NCBI RefSeq assembly: GCF_014195095.1
Contig: NZ_JACIBC010000003.1
Coordinates: 186,001-250,000 of the forward strand
Reading direction: 5' to 3'
DNA from: Rhizobium sp. BK602
GTDB lineage: Bacteria; Pseudomonadota; Alphaproteobacteria; Rhizobiales; Rhizobiaceae
DNA: 64,000 nt
Of this stretch, positions 51,169 to 59,899 are shown piece after piece. The notes beneath the pieces are model-generated. The model did not search any database. It was not told the DNA's origin and saw only the letters and a program-made list of their open reading frames with translations. Both the position numbers and the translations under genes were made by a program. The stretch's first letter is position 1; each line of letters opens with the position of its first letter.

Positions 51169-52230
51169 TTGGCAAACGTACAGGTCAGCGGGGTCACCAA
51201 GAAATATGGCGCGCTTCAGGTCATGCATGGCGTCAGCGTCGATATCGAGGACGGCGAGTTCGTCGTGCTGGTCGGCCCTTCCGGATGCGGGAAGTCCACC
51301 CTGCTGCGCATGATCGCCGGCTTGGAGACCGTCAGCGAAGGCGACATTCGGATCGGTGGCCGCGTGGTCACCCATGCGCCGCCGAAAGACCGGGACATCG
51401 CGATGGTGTTTCAATCCTATGCGCTTTATCCGCACAAGACCGTCGCCGAAAACATGGGCTTTCCCTTGAAGATGGCGAAGCGCCCCAAGGCCGAGATCGA
51501 AGAGAAAGTCCAAAAGGCGGCCGAAATCCTCGATCTCACCCGCTACCTCGACCGCTATCCGAAGCAACTGTCGGGCGGGCAACGGCAGCGCGTGGCCATG
51601 GGTCGGGCCATTGTCCGCGACCCGCAGGTCTTCCTGTTCGACGAGCCTCTTTCCAATCTGGATGCCAAACTGCGTGTGACGATGCGCGTGGAGATCAAGG
51701 AGCTTCACCAGCGCCTTAAGACCACGACGGTCTACGTCACGCACGACCAGATCGAGGCCATGACGATGGCGAACAAGATCGTCGTCATGCGCGACGGCCG
51801 CGTCGAACAGGTCGGCAGACCACTGGATCTTTATGACTTCCCGGCGAACATCTTCGTGGCCGGCTTCATCGGCAGCCCTTCGATGAACTTCCTGCAGGGA
51901 AAGGTTGCCACCAGGGATGGCAAGAAGATAGTCTTGACGGAGGACGGCGTGACGCTTCCGGTCGAGAACGTCAGCGCGGAAGAAGGCCGCGCCGTGACCT
52001 ACGGCATCCGCCCCGAGCACATCACCATCGGCGACAACGGCGTTCCCGTGGAGGTCTCGGTGTTCGAACCGACCGGCTCCGAAACCCTGATCTTCGGTCG
52101 GGCAGGCGGAACGCCGATCGACGCGCTCATTCGCGAGCGCATCGAAGCCGTGCCGGGACGGACAATGTACTTCCGGATCGACCCACGCCGCGCTCACATA
52201 TTCGACCGCGAGACAGGCAAAAGACTCTGA
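51169..52230 (+). CDS. Polyol ABC transporter ATP-binding protein, UgpC/MalK-like
   Basis: 353 residues starting at a TTG. No ATG or GTG is available at this point, and TTAGGGAGG ends 7 bases before the TTG, which decides the start. Walker [10 protein letters not shown] at 36-44, signature [15 protein letters not shown], Walker [25 protein letters not shown] and a C-terminal regulatory domain with [11 protein letters not shown]. It energises the two permeases upstream. The TTG start may lower its expression relative to the rest of the importer. Confidence 0.9.
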   Translation: MANVQVSGVTKKYGALQVMHGVSVDIEDGEFVVLVGPSGCGKSTLLRMIAGLETVSEGDIRIGGRVVTHAPPKDRDIAMVFQSYALYPHKTVAENMGFPLKMAKRPKAEIEEKVQKAAEILDLTRYLDRYPKQLSGGQRQRVAMGRAIVRDPQVFLFDEPLSNLDAKLRVTMRVEIKELHQRLKTTTVYVTHDQIEAMTMANKIVVMRDGRVEQVGRPLDLYDFPANIFVAGFIGSPSMNFLQGKVATRDGKKIVLTEDGVTLPVENVSAEEGRAVTYGIRPEHITIGDNGVPVEVSVFEPTGSETLIFGRAGGTPIDALIRERIEAVPGRTMYFRIDPRRAHIFDRETGKRL

Positions 52231-52241
52231 AAGGAATTGCT

Positions 52242-52964
52242 ATGAGCCTTCAAGGCAAGACAGTCATCGTCACGGGCGCGGGCAAAGGTATCGGCAGGTC
52301 TACCGTTGACCTGCTGATTTCCCGGGGAGCGACCGTCGCCGCGCTTACGCGAAGTGCTGATGACGTGAGGGAACTAAAGGAACTGGGATGCCGTGCCATT
52401 CAGGTCGATCTTTCCGACGCCAAGGCGACACGGGAGGCGGCCAGGGCCTCCCTGCCCGCAGACCTGCTCGTCAATTGCGCCGGGACAACAGAACTCCAGC
52501 CGTTCCTCGAGACAACGGTTGAGGCATTCGATCATCTCTACGCGGTCAATACTCGCGCGCCGATGATCGTCGCCCAGGAGTACGCCCGGTTCATCATCGA
52601 TACCGGACGGAAGGGAGCGATCGTCAATGTATCGTCAGTCGCGTCCTTCGTCGGCATACCGGATCACGCCGCATACTGCGCTTCAAAAAGCGGGCTCGAC
52701 GGCCTGACGCGGGTAATGGCGAAGGAATTGGCGCCGCATGGCATTCGCACGAACGGCATTCACCCGACAGTGACCTTGACCCCGATGGCGGTGAAGGCGT
52801 GGAGCGATCCTGAGAAGGCCGCCGGAATGCTGGGCCGCATCCCGGTCGGGCGCTTCGCCGATCCCATCGACATCGCAGAAATCATCCTGTTTCTTCTGTC
52901 CGACGAGGCTGCGATGGTGAACGGGATTTCCATGCCTGTTGACGGCGGATACATGGTCGCATGA
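52242..52964 (+). CDS. SDR oxidoreductase, L-xylulose reductase-like
   Basis: 240 residues. VTGAGKGIGR cofactor motif, VNCAGT, catalytic serine in IVNVSSVAS and YCASK. The segments NGIHPTVTLTPMAVKAWSDPEKA and MLGRIPVGRFADP are closely like dicarbonyl/L-xylulose reductases. In this locus it may interconvert a ketose and polyol, for example L-sorbose and D-sorbitol or D-altritol and D-tagatose. It is the last gene of the importer operon, 11 bases after the ATPase gene. Confidence 0.8.
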   Translation: MSLQGKTVIVTGAGKGIGRSTVDLLISRGATVAALTRSADDVRELKELGCRAIQVDLSDAKATREAARASLPADLLVNCAGTTELQPFLETTVEAFDHLYAVNTRAPMIVAQEYARFIIDTGRKGAIVNVSSVASFVGIPDHAAYCASKSGLDGLTRVMAKELAPHGIRTNGIHPTVTLTPMAVKAWSDPEKAAGMLGRIPVGRFADPIDIAEIILFLLSDEAAMVNGISMPVDGGYMVA

Positions 52965-53062
52965 GCAGGTCACCAAGTGTTCAGGACCCGAGCGGCATTC
53001 AGAACAAATGCATCACGAATGGATCGCGCCATCGCGATGAGAAATCCGCTCCGCCTGTTCAT

Positions 53063-53839
53063 TCACGGCGTCCGTTTTGGCCGCCAGCGCAGCAGATAGG
53101 CTTCAAGGGCATGCGCCAGACGGTTCAGTGAAAAGCCGACGAGACCGAGCACGAGGACACCGACCATTACCAAGGCCATGTCGAACCGTTCACGGCCGGC
53201 AATGACCAGACCGCCGACGCCGCGGCCGACGGCGAGGAAATATTCGGCGCCGACCGTCGCGAGCCATGCATAGATCAGGCCGAGATGCACGCCGGTCGCG
53301 ATCGACGGCATGGCGGACGGAAGATAGATGCGCAGCACCCGTTGCCGGGCGTTGAATTTCAGGGCGCGCCCGACCTCGATCAAATCGGCGGGCGCATCGC
53401 GCATGCCATCATAGGTGTTGAGCGTGATGGGGATGAAGGATGCCAGCGCCACGAAGACGATCTTCGCCTGCTCGCCGAAACCGAACCAGACGGAGATCAA
53501 GGGTATCCAGGCCAGCAGCGAGATCTGCTTCAATCCATTGAAGGTCGGCGTCAGCAGCGTGTCGGCGATGCGTGAGAGCGCCAGAAAGGTCCCGAAGCCG
53601 ATCCCGAAACCGCAGCCGATCAGAAATCCGGCGATATTGCGCATCAGGCTGAAACCGAGTTCGCCGATCAGATCGTTGTCGAACAACTCGCGCTTCGCGG
53701 TGCGGGCAATATCTTCCAGCGACGGCAGAAAGCGCGGGTCGGCAAGGCCGGTCCGATTCGACACTTCCCAGGCAACGAACAACAGGATCGGCAAGGTGAT
53801 GCCGCGACGAAACCGCACTGCCCTGCTCGCGGTGGCCAT
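53063..53839 (-). CDS. Sulfonate-type ABC transporter permease, SsuC/TauC-like (1)
   Basis: 258 residues from the ATG at 53839, 2 bases after the preceding permease stop. Six membrane segments and the SsuC/TauC-type coupling loop VGRALKFNARQRVLRIYLPSAMPSIATGV, followed by GLIYAWLATVGAEYFLAVGRGVGG. Together with the other permease it should form a heterodimeric channel, whereas classic SsuC works as a homodimer. It is last in a minus-strand operon with SsuB- and SsuA-like genes. Confidence 0.85.
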   Translation of the reverse strand: MATASRAVRFRRGITLPILLFVAWEVSNRTGLADPRFLPSLEDIARTAKRELFDNDLIGELGFSLMRNIAGFLIGCGFGIGFGTFLALSRIADTLLTPTFNGLKQISLLAWIPLISVWFGFGEQAKIVFVALASFIPITLNTYDGMRDAPADLIEVGRALKFNARQRVLRIYLPSAMPSIATGVHLGLIYAWLATVGAEYFLAVGRGVGGLVIAGRERFDMALVMVGVLVLGLVGFSLNRLAHALEAYLLRWRPKRTP

Positions 53840-53841
53840 GG

Positions 53842-54660
53842 TCAGATCTCCTGCCGCTTCCAGCGCTGGATCAGCGTCTCGGTGCGATCCAGGCTCTTGT
53901 CCATGATGAAACCGACAAGGCCGATGGCAATCATCGCGACGATGACGGTGTCCAGCCAGAACATCTGCCGACCCCAGATCAAGAGATAGCCGAGCCCTTC
54001 CGAAGAGGCCAGAAGCTCTACGCCGACGAGCGAAGTCCAGGAATGCGTGAGACCATAGCGAATGCCGGTGAACATCGACGGTACGGCGCCGGGCAATACG
54101 ATCAGCCGCAATGTCTGCCAATGGCTGAACCGCAAGGCGCGGCCGACCTCCAGATATCGAGGCGAGACGCCGCGAATGCCCGTGAGCGTGTTCAATGTCA
54201 TCGGCACGATCGCACCCTTGGCGATGACGATGATCTTCAGGGTCTCGTCGATGCCGACGAGCAGCATGAGGAGCGGTATCCAGCCAAGCGTCGGGATCTG
54301 CGCGAAAGCGATGAACAACGGCTTCACATAGTCTTCGACCCGCTCCGAAAGCCCCATAGAGACCCCGAGCACGAGGCCGGCGCCGGCACCGATGGCAAAG
54401 CCGATGACGACGCGGCGGAGGCTCACGCCCGTATGATACAGAAGCTCGCCGCTGAGGATCATGTCCCGCGCCGTCTGGTAGACATAATCCGGCGCCGGCA
54501 GGATCTGCTGCGGCAGCCAGCCCCTGGCGGAAGCAACCCACCAGAGGACCATCAGCCCAAGCGGAACGACCAGGGCCGTGGCCCCGACGGCAAGACGCTT
54601 GCGCCATGCATCGGAAAACCGGATGCCGGCATGCGCGGCTGTTTCTGAAAACGCGGCCAT
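53842..54660 (-). CDS. Sulfonate-type ABC transporter permease, SsuC/TauC-like (2)
   Basis: 272 residues, six membrane segments, coupling loop VGRALRFSHWQTLRLIVLPGAVPSMFTGIRYGL and WTSLVGVELLASSEGLGYL. Related to the next gene but clearly diverged, so the pair is an old duplication. The gene ends 2 bases before the next ATG. Confidence 0.87.
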   Translation of the reverse strand: MAAFSETAAHAGIRFSDAWRKRLAVGATALVVPLGLMVLWWVASARGWLPQQILPAPDYVYQTARDMILSGELLYHTGVSLRRVVIGFAIGAGAGLVLGVSMGLSERVEDYVKPLFIAFAQIPTLGWIPLLMLLVGIDETLKIIVIAKGAIVPMTLNTLTGIRGVSPRYLEVGRALRFSHWQTLRLIVLPGAVPSMFTGIRYGLTHSWTSLVGVELLASSEGLGYLLIWGRQMFWLDTVIVAMIAIGLVGFIMDKSLDRTETLIQRWKRQEI

Positions 54661-54692
54661 GCCCGCCCCTTCATTCTGTTTCGATGCCTCGC

Positions 54693-55769
54693 TCAGGACG
54701 CGGCTGGCTTTCCATCCGCGCCATAGGGCTGCCAGAAGGTCTTCAGGCCGAGCTTTTCCAGCGCATTGTTGAGGTATTTTGGCTCGAACCAGCCGTTGAG
54801 ATCGACGTCGCGGCGAATGAGGCCGTATTCCTTGCTCTTCGCCGCCTGCTCCTTGTACTGCGAGACAAGCAGCTCATCGATCAGCGGCGAATTGCGATAG
54901 GCGAGCTTGTCGTTGCGGAAATATTCCTCGAGGATCGGGATCTCCGTGCCGGACTTGTGCCAGAGTTCGAACAGGGCTGCCCGGTTGCTCTCCTCCGACG
55001 ACCATTGTGCCGCCTTGACGAAAGCATCGACGACGCGCTGCGTGATCTCGGGATGGGCGTCGATGAAGGCTTCGCGACCGATGATGCCGGCATTGCGGCC
55101 GAAGCGCGGATCGTCGCCCTTCGTCGTATAGATGACATCGGCACTGCCCTTGGCGGCGAGGTTGATCAGTTGCGTGTCGCCGAAGGCGGCATCGATATCC
55201 TTGCTGCTCAGGGCGGCGACCGTACCGGCGCTATCGAGATTGACGACCTGGACGTCACGTTCGCTGAGACCATGTGCCTGCAGGATCTTGATTGCGGAAA
55301 GATGCCCGTTGGTGCCGCGCTGCAACGCGATCTTCCGGCCCTTCAGATCCTCGATCGTCTTGATGCCGGAATCCTTGGCGACTGCCAAGTAGAGCGGCTT
55401 GCGCGCACCGCTGGCGAGAAGATACTTGGTCTTCAGACCGGTGGCACGGCCGATCAGCGACGGCAGGTCACCCTGATAGGCGAAATCGAGCTGGTCATTG
55501 GCAAAACCCTCGTTCACGGCCGGGCCTGCGCCCTTGAAGAAGGTCCATTCGATCTTGACGTTGGGATCGTTGGCGAATTCCTTTTCCAGATATTCGCCGG
55601 CGCGCGCGGTCGCTGCCGAGGTTCCCTCCGCATAGGGACGATTGTCGACGCCGATCGCGGCATAGCCAACATGGATGACCAGCGGCTGCTCAGCCTGGGC
55701 GGCTGTTGCAAGCATGCCCAGGGCGAGAGCCACGCCCGCGGCCAGGCGGGAAAGAGATACGAGTTTCAT
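54693..55769 (-). CDS. Sulfonate-type ABC transporter substrate-binding protein, SsuA-like
   Basis: 358 residues, signal peptide LSRLAAGVALALGMLATAAQA. NMT1/SsuA-type features: VKIEWTFFKGAGPAVNEGFANDQLDFAYQGDLPSLI, KIALQRGTNGHLSAIKIL, GSADVIYTTKGDDPR and ITQRVVDAFVKAAQW. It delivers aliphatic sulfonates or sulfonate-like compounds in known family members. No SsuD-like sulfonatase was recognised next to it; the linked flavoproteins are DszA- and SfnB/DszC-like, so cargo may be a sulfone, sulfide or sulfinate. Confidence 0.87.
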   Translation of the reverse strand: MKLVSLSRLAAGVALALGMLATAAQAEQPLVIHVGYAAIGVDNRPYAEGTSAATARAGEYLEKEFANDPNVKIEWTFFKGAGPAVNEGFANDQLDFAYQGDLPSLIGRATGLKTKYLLASGARKPLYLAVAKDSGIKTIEDLKGRKIALQRGTNGHLSAIKILQAHGLSERDVQVVNLDSAGTVAALSSKDIDAAFGDTQLINLAAKGSADVIYTTKGDDPRFGRNAGIIGREAFIDAHPEITQRVVDAFVKAAQWSSEESNRAALFELWHKSGTEIPILEEYFRNDKLAYRNSPLIDELLVSQYKEQAAKSKEYGLIRRDVDLNGWFEPKYLNNALEKLGLKTFWQPYGADGKPAAS

Positions 55770-55791
55770 AAAGCTACTCCGTTTTTCTGAT

Positions 55792-56634
55792 TTATCTGAC
55801 GGCGGCGATCACCGGCCTGATGTCGGCCGGGCGTTGCCCTCCCCCCGGCAAGATCGCGCGGGGACTTGGCGTGGGAAGCGTCGTCGTATTGAGGCTTTCC
55901 AGGACGCGGTTGCGTATCTCGGTCAGCGCCGGCGAGGTCCTTTCGCGCAGGCGTGGCAATCCCACCGGGACGATCTCGCGGATCCGGCCGGGCCGCGGCG
56001 ACATGACGACGACGCGGTCGCCGAGATAGGCAGCCTCATCGACATCATGCGTCACCAGAACCATGGTGATGCGCTCCTTCGCCCAGATTTCCTGCAGCTC
56101 GTCCTGCAGCCGGGCCTTGGTGATCGCGTCGAGCGCGCCGAAAGGTTCGTCGAGAAACAGCACGTTCGGGCGATTGACCAGACCGCGGGCAATGCCGGCG
56201 CGCTGCGCCATGCCGCCCGAGAGCTGGTGCGGATAGGCATTGGCGAAGCCGGAAAGTCCGACAAGTTCGAGATGCTCCTCGACGAGCCGCCTTTTGTCCG
56301 CCTTACCGTGGCCGGAATTCTCCAGGCCGAGCGCGATGTTGCGGGCGACCGTCAGCCACGGAAACAACCGGGGCTCCTGGAAGACGATGCCGCGATCGAG
56401 GCTCGGTTCGGTGACGGGCCTGCCCGCATGGGTGATCGAACCGGAGGTGGCGGTATCCAGCCCGGCACCGAGACGTAGCAGCGTCGATTTTCCGCAGCCG
56501 CTGGCGCCAACGATGGTGACAAACTCGCCTTCGGCAATGTCGAGGCTGACATCGTCGAGCGCCGTCAGGCTTTCGCCATTGACCTGGAACCGCCGTGTCA
56601 CATGGCTGATCTTCAGATACGAAGGATTGCTCAT
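55792..56634 (-). CDS. Sulfonate-type ABC transporter ATP-binding protein, SsuB-like
   Basis: 280 residues. Walker A GASGCGKST at 43-51, signature LSGGMAQRAGIARGL, Walker B VLFLDEPFGALD and VTHDVDEAAYL. The SGGMAQR variant is typical of Ssu/Tau-type ATPases. It is the first gene of the minus-strand importer operon; site C lies about 89 bases upstream. Confidence 0.87.
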   Translation of the reverse strand: MSNPSYLKISHVTRRFQVNGESLTALDDVSLDIAEGEFVTIVGASGCGKSTLLRLGAGLDTATSGSITHAGRPVTEPSLDRGIVFQEPRLFPWLTVARNIALGLENSGHGKADKRRLVEEHLELVGLSGFANAYPHQLSGGMAQRAGIARGLVNRPNVLFLDEPFGALDAITKARLQDELQEIWAKERITMVLVTHDVDEAAYLGDRVVVMSPRPGRIREIVPVGLPRLRERTSPALTEIRNRVLESLNTTTLPTPSPRAILPGGGQRPADIRPVIAAVR

Positions 56635-56988
56635 GTTCGTCCGCCTCCTATTCGGTTGCGATGACCGGTCATCGTTTTCTCCCCAATCAGAGTCACGAGA
56701 GGCTAGCAGTAAATATTATAATCTATAGAAATTATATTCTATTTAGCCGGACCACCTCGAATTTGTCATCGCTCACGATGCCCGCGGCGCGGACAACGTT
56801 CCGCAGGGAGCAATCGCGCGGCTGGAGCAAGCGCGTCTCTTGCGGGCGGTCTCGCCAGAGACGCTCGCCGGCGAAAGATTTTCTTCTCATGAGATCAAAT
56901 AGATATTGCTGGACTTGCGGCAGCAGTCGCCGAACCCTTGACGCCAGATGCGAAGCAAGGCCGCCACGGCCGGATGCATGAGGCGAAT
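56635..56988. other. Divergent promoter region of the second sulfur locus
   Basis: 354 bases between the SsuB-like gene (minus) and an SfnB/DszC-like gene (plus). It carries the AT-rich element at 56723-56742. The right 200 bases are GC-rich with no convincing reading frame. Confidence 0.5.
56723..56742. promoter_or_regulatory. AT-rich TCTA/TAGA element (site C)
   Basis: CTATAGAAATTATATTCTAT. Aligned with the reverse complement of the core of site A (CTATTAGAAATAATATCTAT) it differs by little more than two single-base shifts and one substitution. It lies about 89 bases before the SsuB-like start and about 247 bases before the divergent SfnB/DszC-like start. Candidate binding site of a sulfur-limitation regulator. 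Confidence 0.45.
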
Positions 56989-58167
56989 ATGTCCTTCGAA
57001 GCGGATACAACAGATCCCCTGATCGCCAGGGCCGTCGAGCTGCGGCAGATCTTTGATCGTGACGCTATCCAGCGCGACAAGCAGGGCGGCCGGCCGATCG
57101 AGCAGATCCGCCTGCTGAAGGAAAGCGGGCTGCCTTCGGCGCAAATTCCCCGGCATTATGGCGGGCAGGGAGTCTCCTGGCTCTCCATCCTGCGCGCGGT
57201 GCGGGAATTCGCCCGCACCGACGGCTCGCTGGCGCATCTTTTCGGATATCACCACCTCCCGCTCAATCTCGTTCTCTTTCGCGGTTCGAATGCGCAGAAG
57301 GATCGCTGGCTGCGCGCATCGGCGGCGGGAAATCTGATCTGGGGCAATTCCGGCAATGCCATGTCAAAGACATCGTCCGGACGGCGGATCGACAACGGCT
57401 GGATCGTCAGCGGCAAACGGCCGTTTTCCTCCGGCTCTCATATCGCCGACTACATTCAGATTTCCTGGGAGAACCCGGAAAGAGAGCGCCTCACCGCAGC
57501 CGTGCCCGCCGGCCGCGACGGCATCGTCATCGAGGACGACTGGGACGGGATCGGCCAGCGCCAGACCGGCAGCGGCACCGTCAGCTTCCACAACGTCGAA
57601 ATTCTCGACGAGGAGGTAATCAACTCGCCGCATGTGCCCTTGACACCCTATACGTCGCTGACCTCCCTGTTGCAGCAGAGCGTGCTGCTCAACGTCTTCG
57701 TCGGCAGCGCCCAGGGCGCACTCGACGAGGGCCGAAATTACACGACGGCATCCTCGCGCCCATGGATCTATTCCGGCGTCGACAAGCATACCGACGATCC
57801 ATGGATCAAGCGGCAGTATGGCGATCTCTACATCAAGACGCTGGCCGCGACCGAGCTCGCCGACAAGGCGGCGCGGAGCCTGGACGAAGCCTTCAACCAG
57901 GGACCGGGCCTCTCACATGACGACAGAGGCGCCGCCGCCATCGATATAGCAACGGCGAATGTCTATGCCGGCGAAATCGGCCTCGCCGTCTCCAGCGAGA
58001 TTTTTGAGGTCATGGGCGCCCGCTCGGCGACCAACGCCAATGGCTTCGACCGCTTCTGGCGCAATGTCCGCACCCACAGCCTGCACAATCCCGCCGAATA
58101 CAAGAAACGCACCGTCGGCACCTGGCTTTTGACCGGAGAGTTCCCGGTTCCCGCCATGTACCGCTGA
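56989..58167 (+). CDS. Acyl-CoA-dehydrogenase-fold flavin monooxygenase (SfnB/DszC-like)
   Basis: 392 residues from the ATG at 56989 (GAGGCG 5 bases upstream; two earlier in-frame ATGs lack sites). Blocks: DAIQRDKQGGRPIEQIRLLKESG, LAHLFGYHHLPLN, KRPFSSGSHIADY, EDDWDGIGQRQTGSGTV and FDRFWRNVRTHSLHNP. The closest relative in the window is the gene at 59900, with the same blocks and a shared QQSVLLNVF(V/I)GSAQGAL segment. Likely oxygenates a sulfur atom with FMNH2. It is followed by a DszA-type gene 11 bases later. Confidence 0.84.
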   Translation: MSFEADTTDPLIARAVELRQIFDRDAIQRDKQGGRPIEQIRLLKESGLPSAQIPRHYGGQGVSWLSILRAVREFARTDGSLAHLFGYHHLPLNLVLFRGSNAQKDRWLRASAAGNLIWGNSGNAMSKTSSGRRIDNGWIVSGKRPFSSGSHIADYIQISWENPERERLTAAVPAGRDGIVIEDDWDGIGQRQTGSGTVSFHNVEILDEEVINSPHVPLTPYTSLTSLLQQSVLLNVFVGSAQGALDEGRNYTTASSRPWIYSGVDKHTDDPWIKRQYGDLYIKTLAATELADKAARSLDEAFNQGPGLSHDDRGAAAIDIATANVYAGEIGLAVSSEIFEVMGARSATNANGFDRFWRNVRTHSLHNPAEYKKRTVGTWLLTGEFPVPAMYR

Positions 58168-58178
58168 AAGGACCTTCC

Positions 58179-59534
58179 ATGGCAAGACGCAAGGACAAGA
58201 TCAAGCTTGGCGCCTTCCTGCTGTTCACCGGCCACCATGTCGCCGCCTGGCGACATCCGCAGGCGTCGATCGGCACGGAATTCGAGAATTATCTCGAGCT
58301 GGCCAAGCTGGCGGAGGCGGCGAAATTCGATGCGATCTTCTTTGCCGACGGCGTCGCCGCACGTTTGAAGGATGTCGATGCGGCAAGCCGCAAGGCGCAT
58401 AGCGGCGTCTATCCCTTCGAGCCGATCACCCTGCTGTCGGCGCTTTCCAGCGTGACCAAGAATATCGGCCTGATCGCCACGGCCTCCACCAGCTACTCCG
58501 ATCCCTATAATCTCGCCCGGCAGTTCGGATCGCTCGACAGGTTGAGCGGCGGGCGGGCCGGCTGGAACCTCGTCACCTCATCCGATCCCGACGCCGCCTA
58601 TAATTTCGGCCACGATACACAGATCCTGCATGGCGACCGCTACGATCGCGCGGAGGAATTCGCCGATGTCGTGCTTGGCCTCTGGGATAGCTGGGACGAC
58701 GACGCCTTCATACGCGACCGTGAGAGCGGCCGCTATTTCGACCCCGAGAAATTGCATCGGCTCGATCACAAGGGGCAACATTTCAAGGTTCGCGGACCGC
58801 TGAACATTCCGCGCTCGCCGCAGGGCCGGCCGGTCCTCGTGCAGGCCGGCGCCTCCGAGCCCGGCAAGGAGCTGGCCGCCCGCACGGCGGAAGCGATCTT
58901 TGCGGCACAGATCACCCTTGAGGAAGCCACGGCCTTCTACGCCGACGTGAAAGGAAGGCTCGGAAAATTTGGCCGCTCCCCCGACGATCTGAAGATCCTG
59001 CCGGGCATCTTCCCCGTGATCGGACGAAGCGAAGCGGAGGCGCATGAGAAGTTCGAGGCGCTGCAGGAGCTGATCCAGCCGGAGGTCGGCCTTAATCTCC
59101 TGTCGCAGCTGAGCGGTGTCGATCTCCGCTCCTATCCGCTCGACGGCCCGGTGCCACTCGACCCGCCGGCAACCAATGCCGGCAAGAGCCGCCAGGAATT
59201 GGTGCTCGATCTCGCGCGCCGCGAAAACCTGACGATCCGCCAGCTCTATCTGCGCATCGCCGGCGCGCGCGGCCATTGGCAGGTCGTCGGCACACCGACG
59301 CAGATCGCCGACGTGCTGGAAGAGCGCTTCGAGAACTACGGCGCCGACGGCTTCAACATCATGGCGCCGATCATGCCGGGCGGACTGGCCGATTTCATCA
59401 ATCTCGTCGTGCCGGAACTGCGCCGCCGTGGTCTGTTCCGCCAGGAATACGAGGGGTCGACGCTACGCGAAAATCTCGGGCTGAAGCGCCCGTCCAACCG
59501 TTTTTCCGCAGGCAATGCGGTCGCAGCAGAATAG
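58179..59534 (+). CDS. NtaA/SnaA/DszA-family FMN-dependent monooxygenase
   Basis: 451 residues. Signatures: FTGHHVAAWRHPQ near 14-26, KFDAIFFADGVA, LIATASTSYSDPY, LSGGRAGWNLVTSSD, LWDSWDDDAFIRDRE, VLVQAGASEPG, ENYGADGFNIMAP and STLRENLGL. AAAGGA upstream of the ATG. It pairs with the SfnB/DszC-like gene upstream, like DszC (sulfoxidation) and DszA (C-S cleavage of the sulfone), so the two probably act in sequence. Confidence 0.88.
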   Translation: MARRKDKIKLGAFLLFTGHHVAAWRHPQASIGTEFENYLELAKLAEAAKFDAIFFADGVAARLKDVDAASRKAHSGVYPFEPITLLSALSSVTKNIGLIATASTSYSDPYNLARQFGSLDRLSGGRAGWNLVTSSDPDAAYNFGHDTQILHGDRYDRAEEFADVVLGLWDSWDDDAFIRDRESGRYFDPEKLHRLDHKGQHFKVRGPLNIPRSPQGRPVLVQAGASEPGKELAARTAEAIFAAQITLEEATAFYADVKGRLGKFGRSPDDLKILPGIFPVIGRSEAEAHEKFEALQELIQPEVGLNLLSQLSGVDLRSYPLDGPVPLDPPATNAGKSRQELVLDLARRENLTIRQLYLRIAGARGHWQVVGTPTQIADVLEERFENYGADGFNIMAPIMPGGLADFINLVVPELRRRGLFRQEYEGSTLRENLGLKRPSNRFSAGNAVAAE

Positions 59535-59544
59535 GAGAAGACCA

Positions 59545-59886
59545 ATGGCGCGTGACAAGCTGTTTCTGATTTCGTCGGGGTTTTCCGATCCCAAGCACCC
59601 CGGCATCACCTTCGTCTGCCCCCATTGCAACGCAATCGAGGGCCTGCTCGCCAGTTTTCCCGATCTTGCCTCGGCCATCGACGTCGAGCGTGTTCCCTTC
59701 GCGCGGCCACGCCAGAAGGTGATCGAGGCCATCGGCGAGGAAAACCAGTCGCTACCGGTGCTCATTCTGGCGGACGAGGCACCCGCCGATGCTGCAAACC
59801 GGAATGGAACCCGCTTCGTCAGCGCGACGGATCGCATTCTTGAACTCCTGTCCGAGCGCCACGGCTTTCCGCGCCTCCACAAATGA
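59545..59886 (+). CDS. DUF3088 family protein with a CPHC motif
   Basis: 113 residues. ATAGGAG lies just before the ATG at 59545. The N-terminal half contains FVCPHCNAIEG with Cys25 and Cys28 in a C-x-x-C arrangement typical of thioredoxin/glutaredoxin folds, then SLPVLILAD, which could be the cis-proline strand of that fold (Leu-Pro-Val). DUF3088 has no assigned function that I know. Its position between two monooxygenase modules suggests a redox or thiol-relay role in sulfur release (inference), comparable to the redoxin-like YtnI in the B. subtilis operon. Confidence 0.75.
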   Translation: MARDKLFLISSGFSDPKHPGITFVCPHCNAIEGLLASFPDLASAIDVERVPFARPRQKVIEAIGEENQSLPVLILADEAPADAANRNGTRFVSATDRILELLSERHGFPRLHK

Positions 59887-59899
59887 AGGGGAATGAAGG

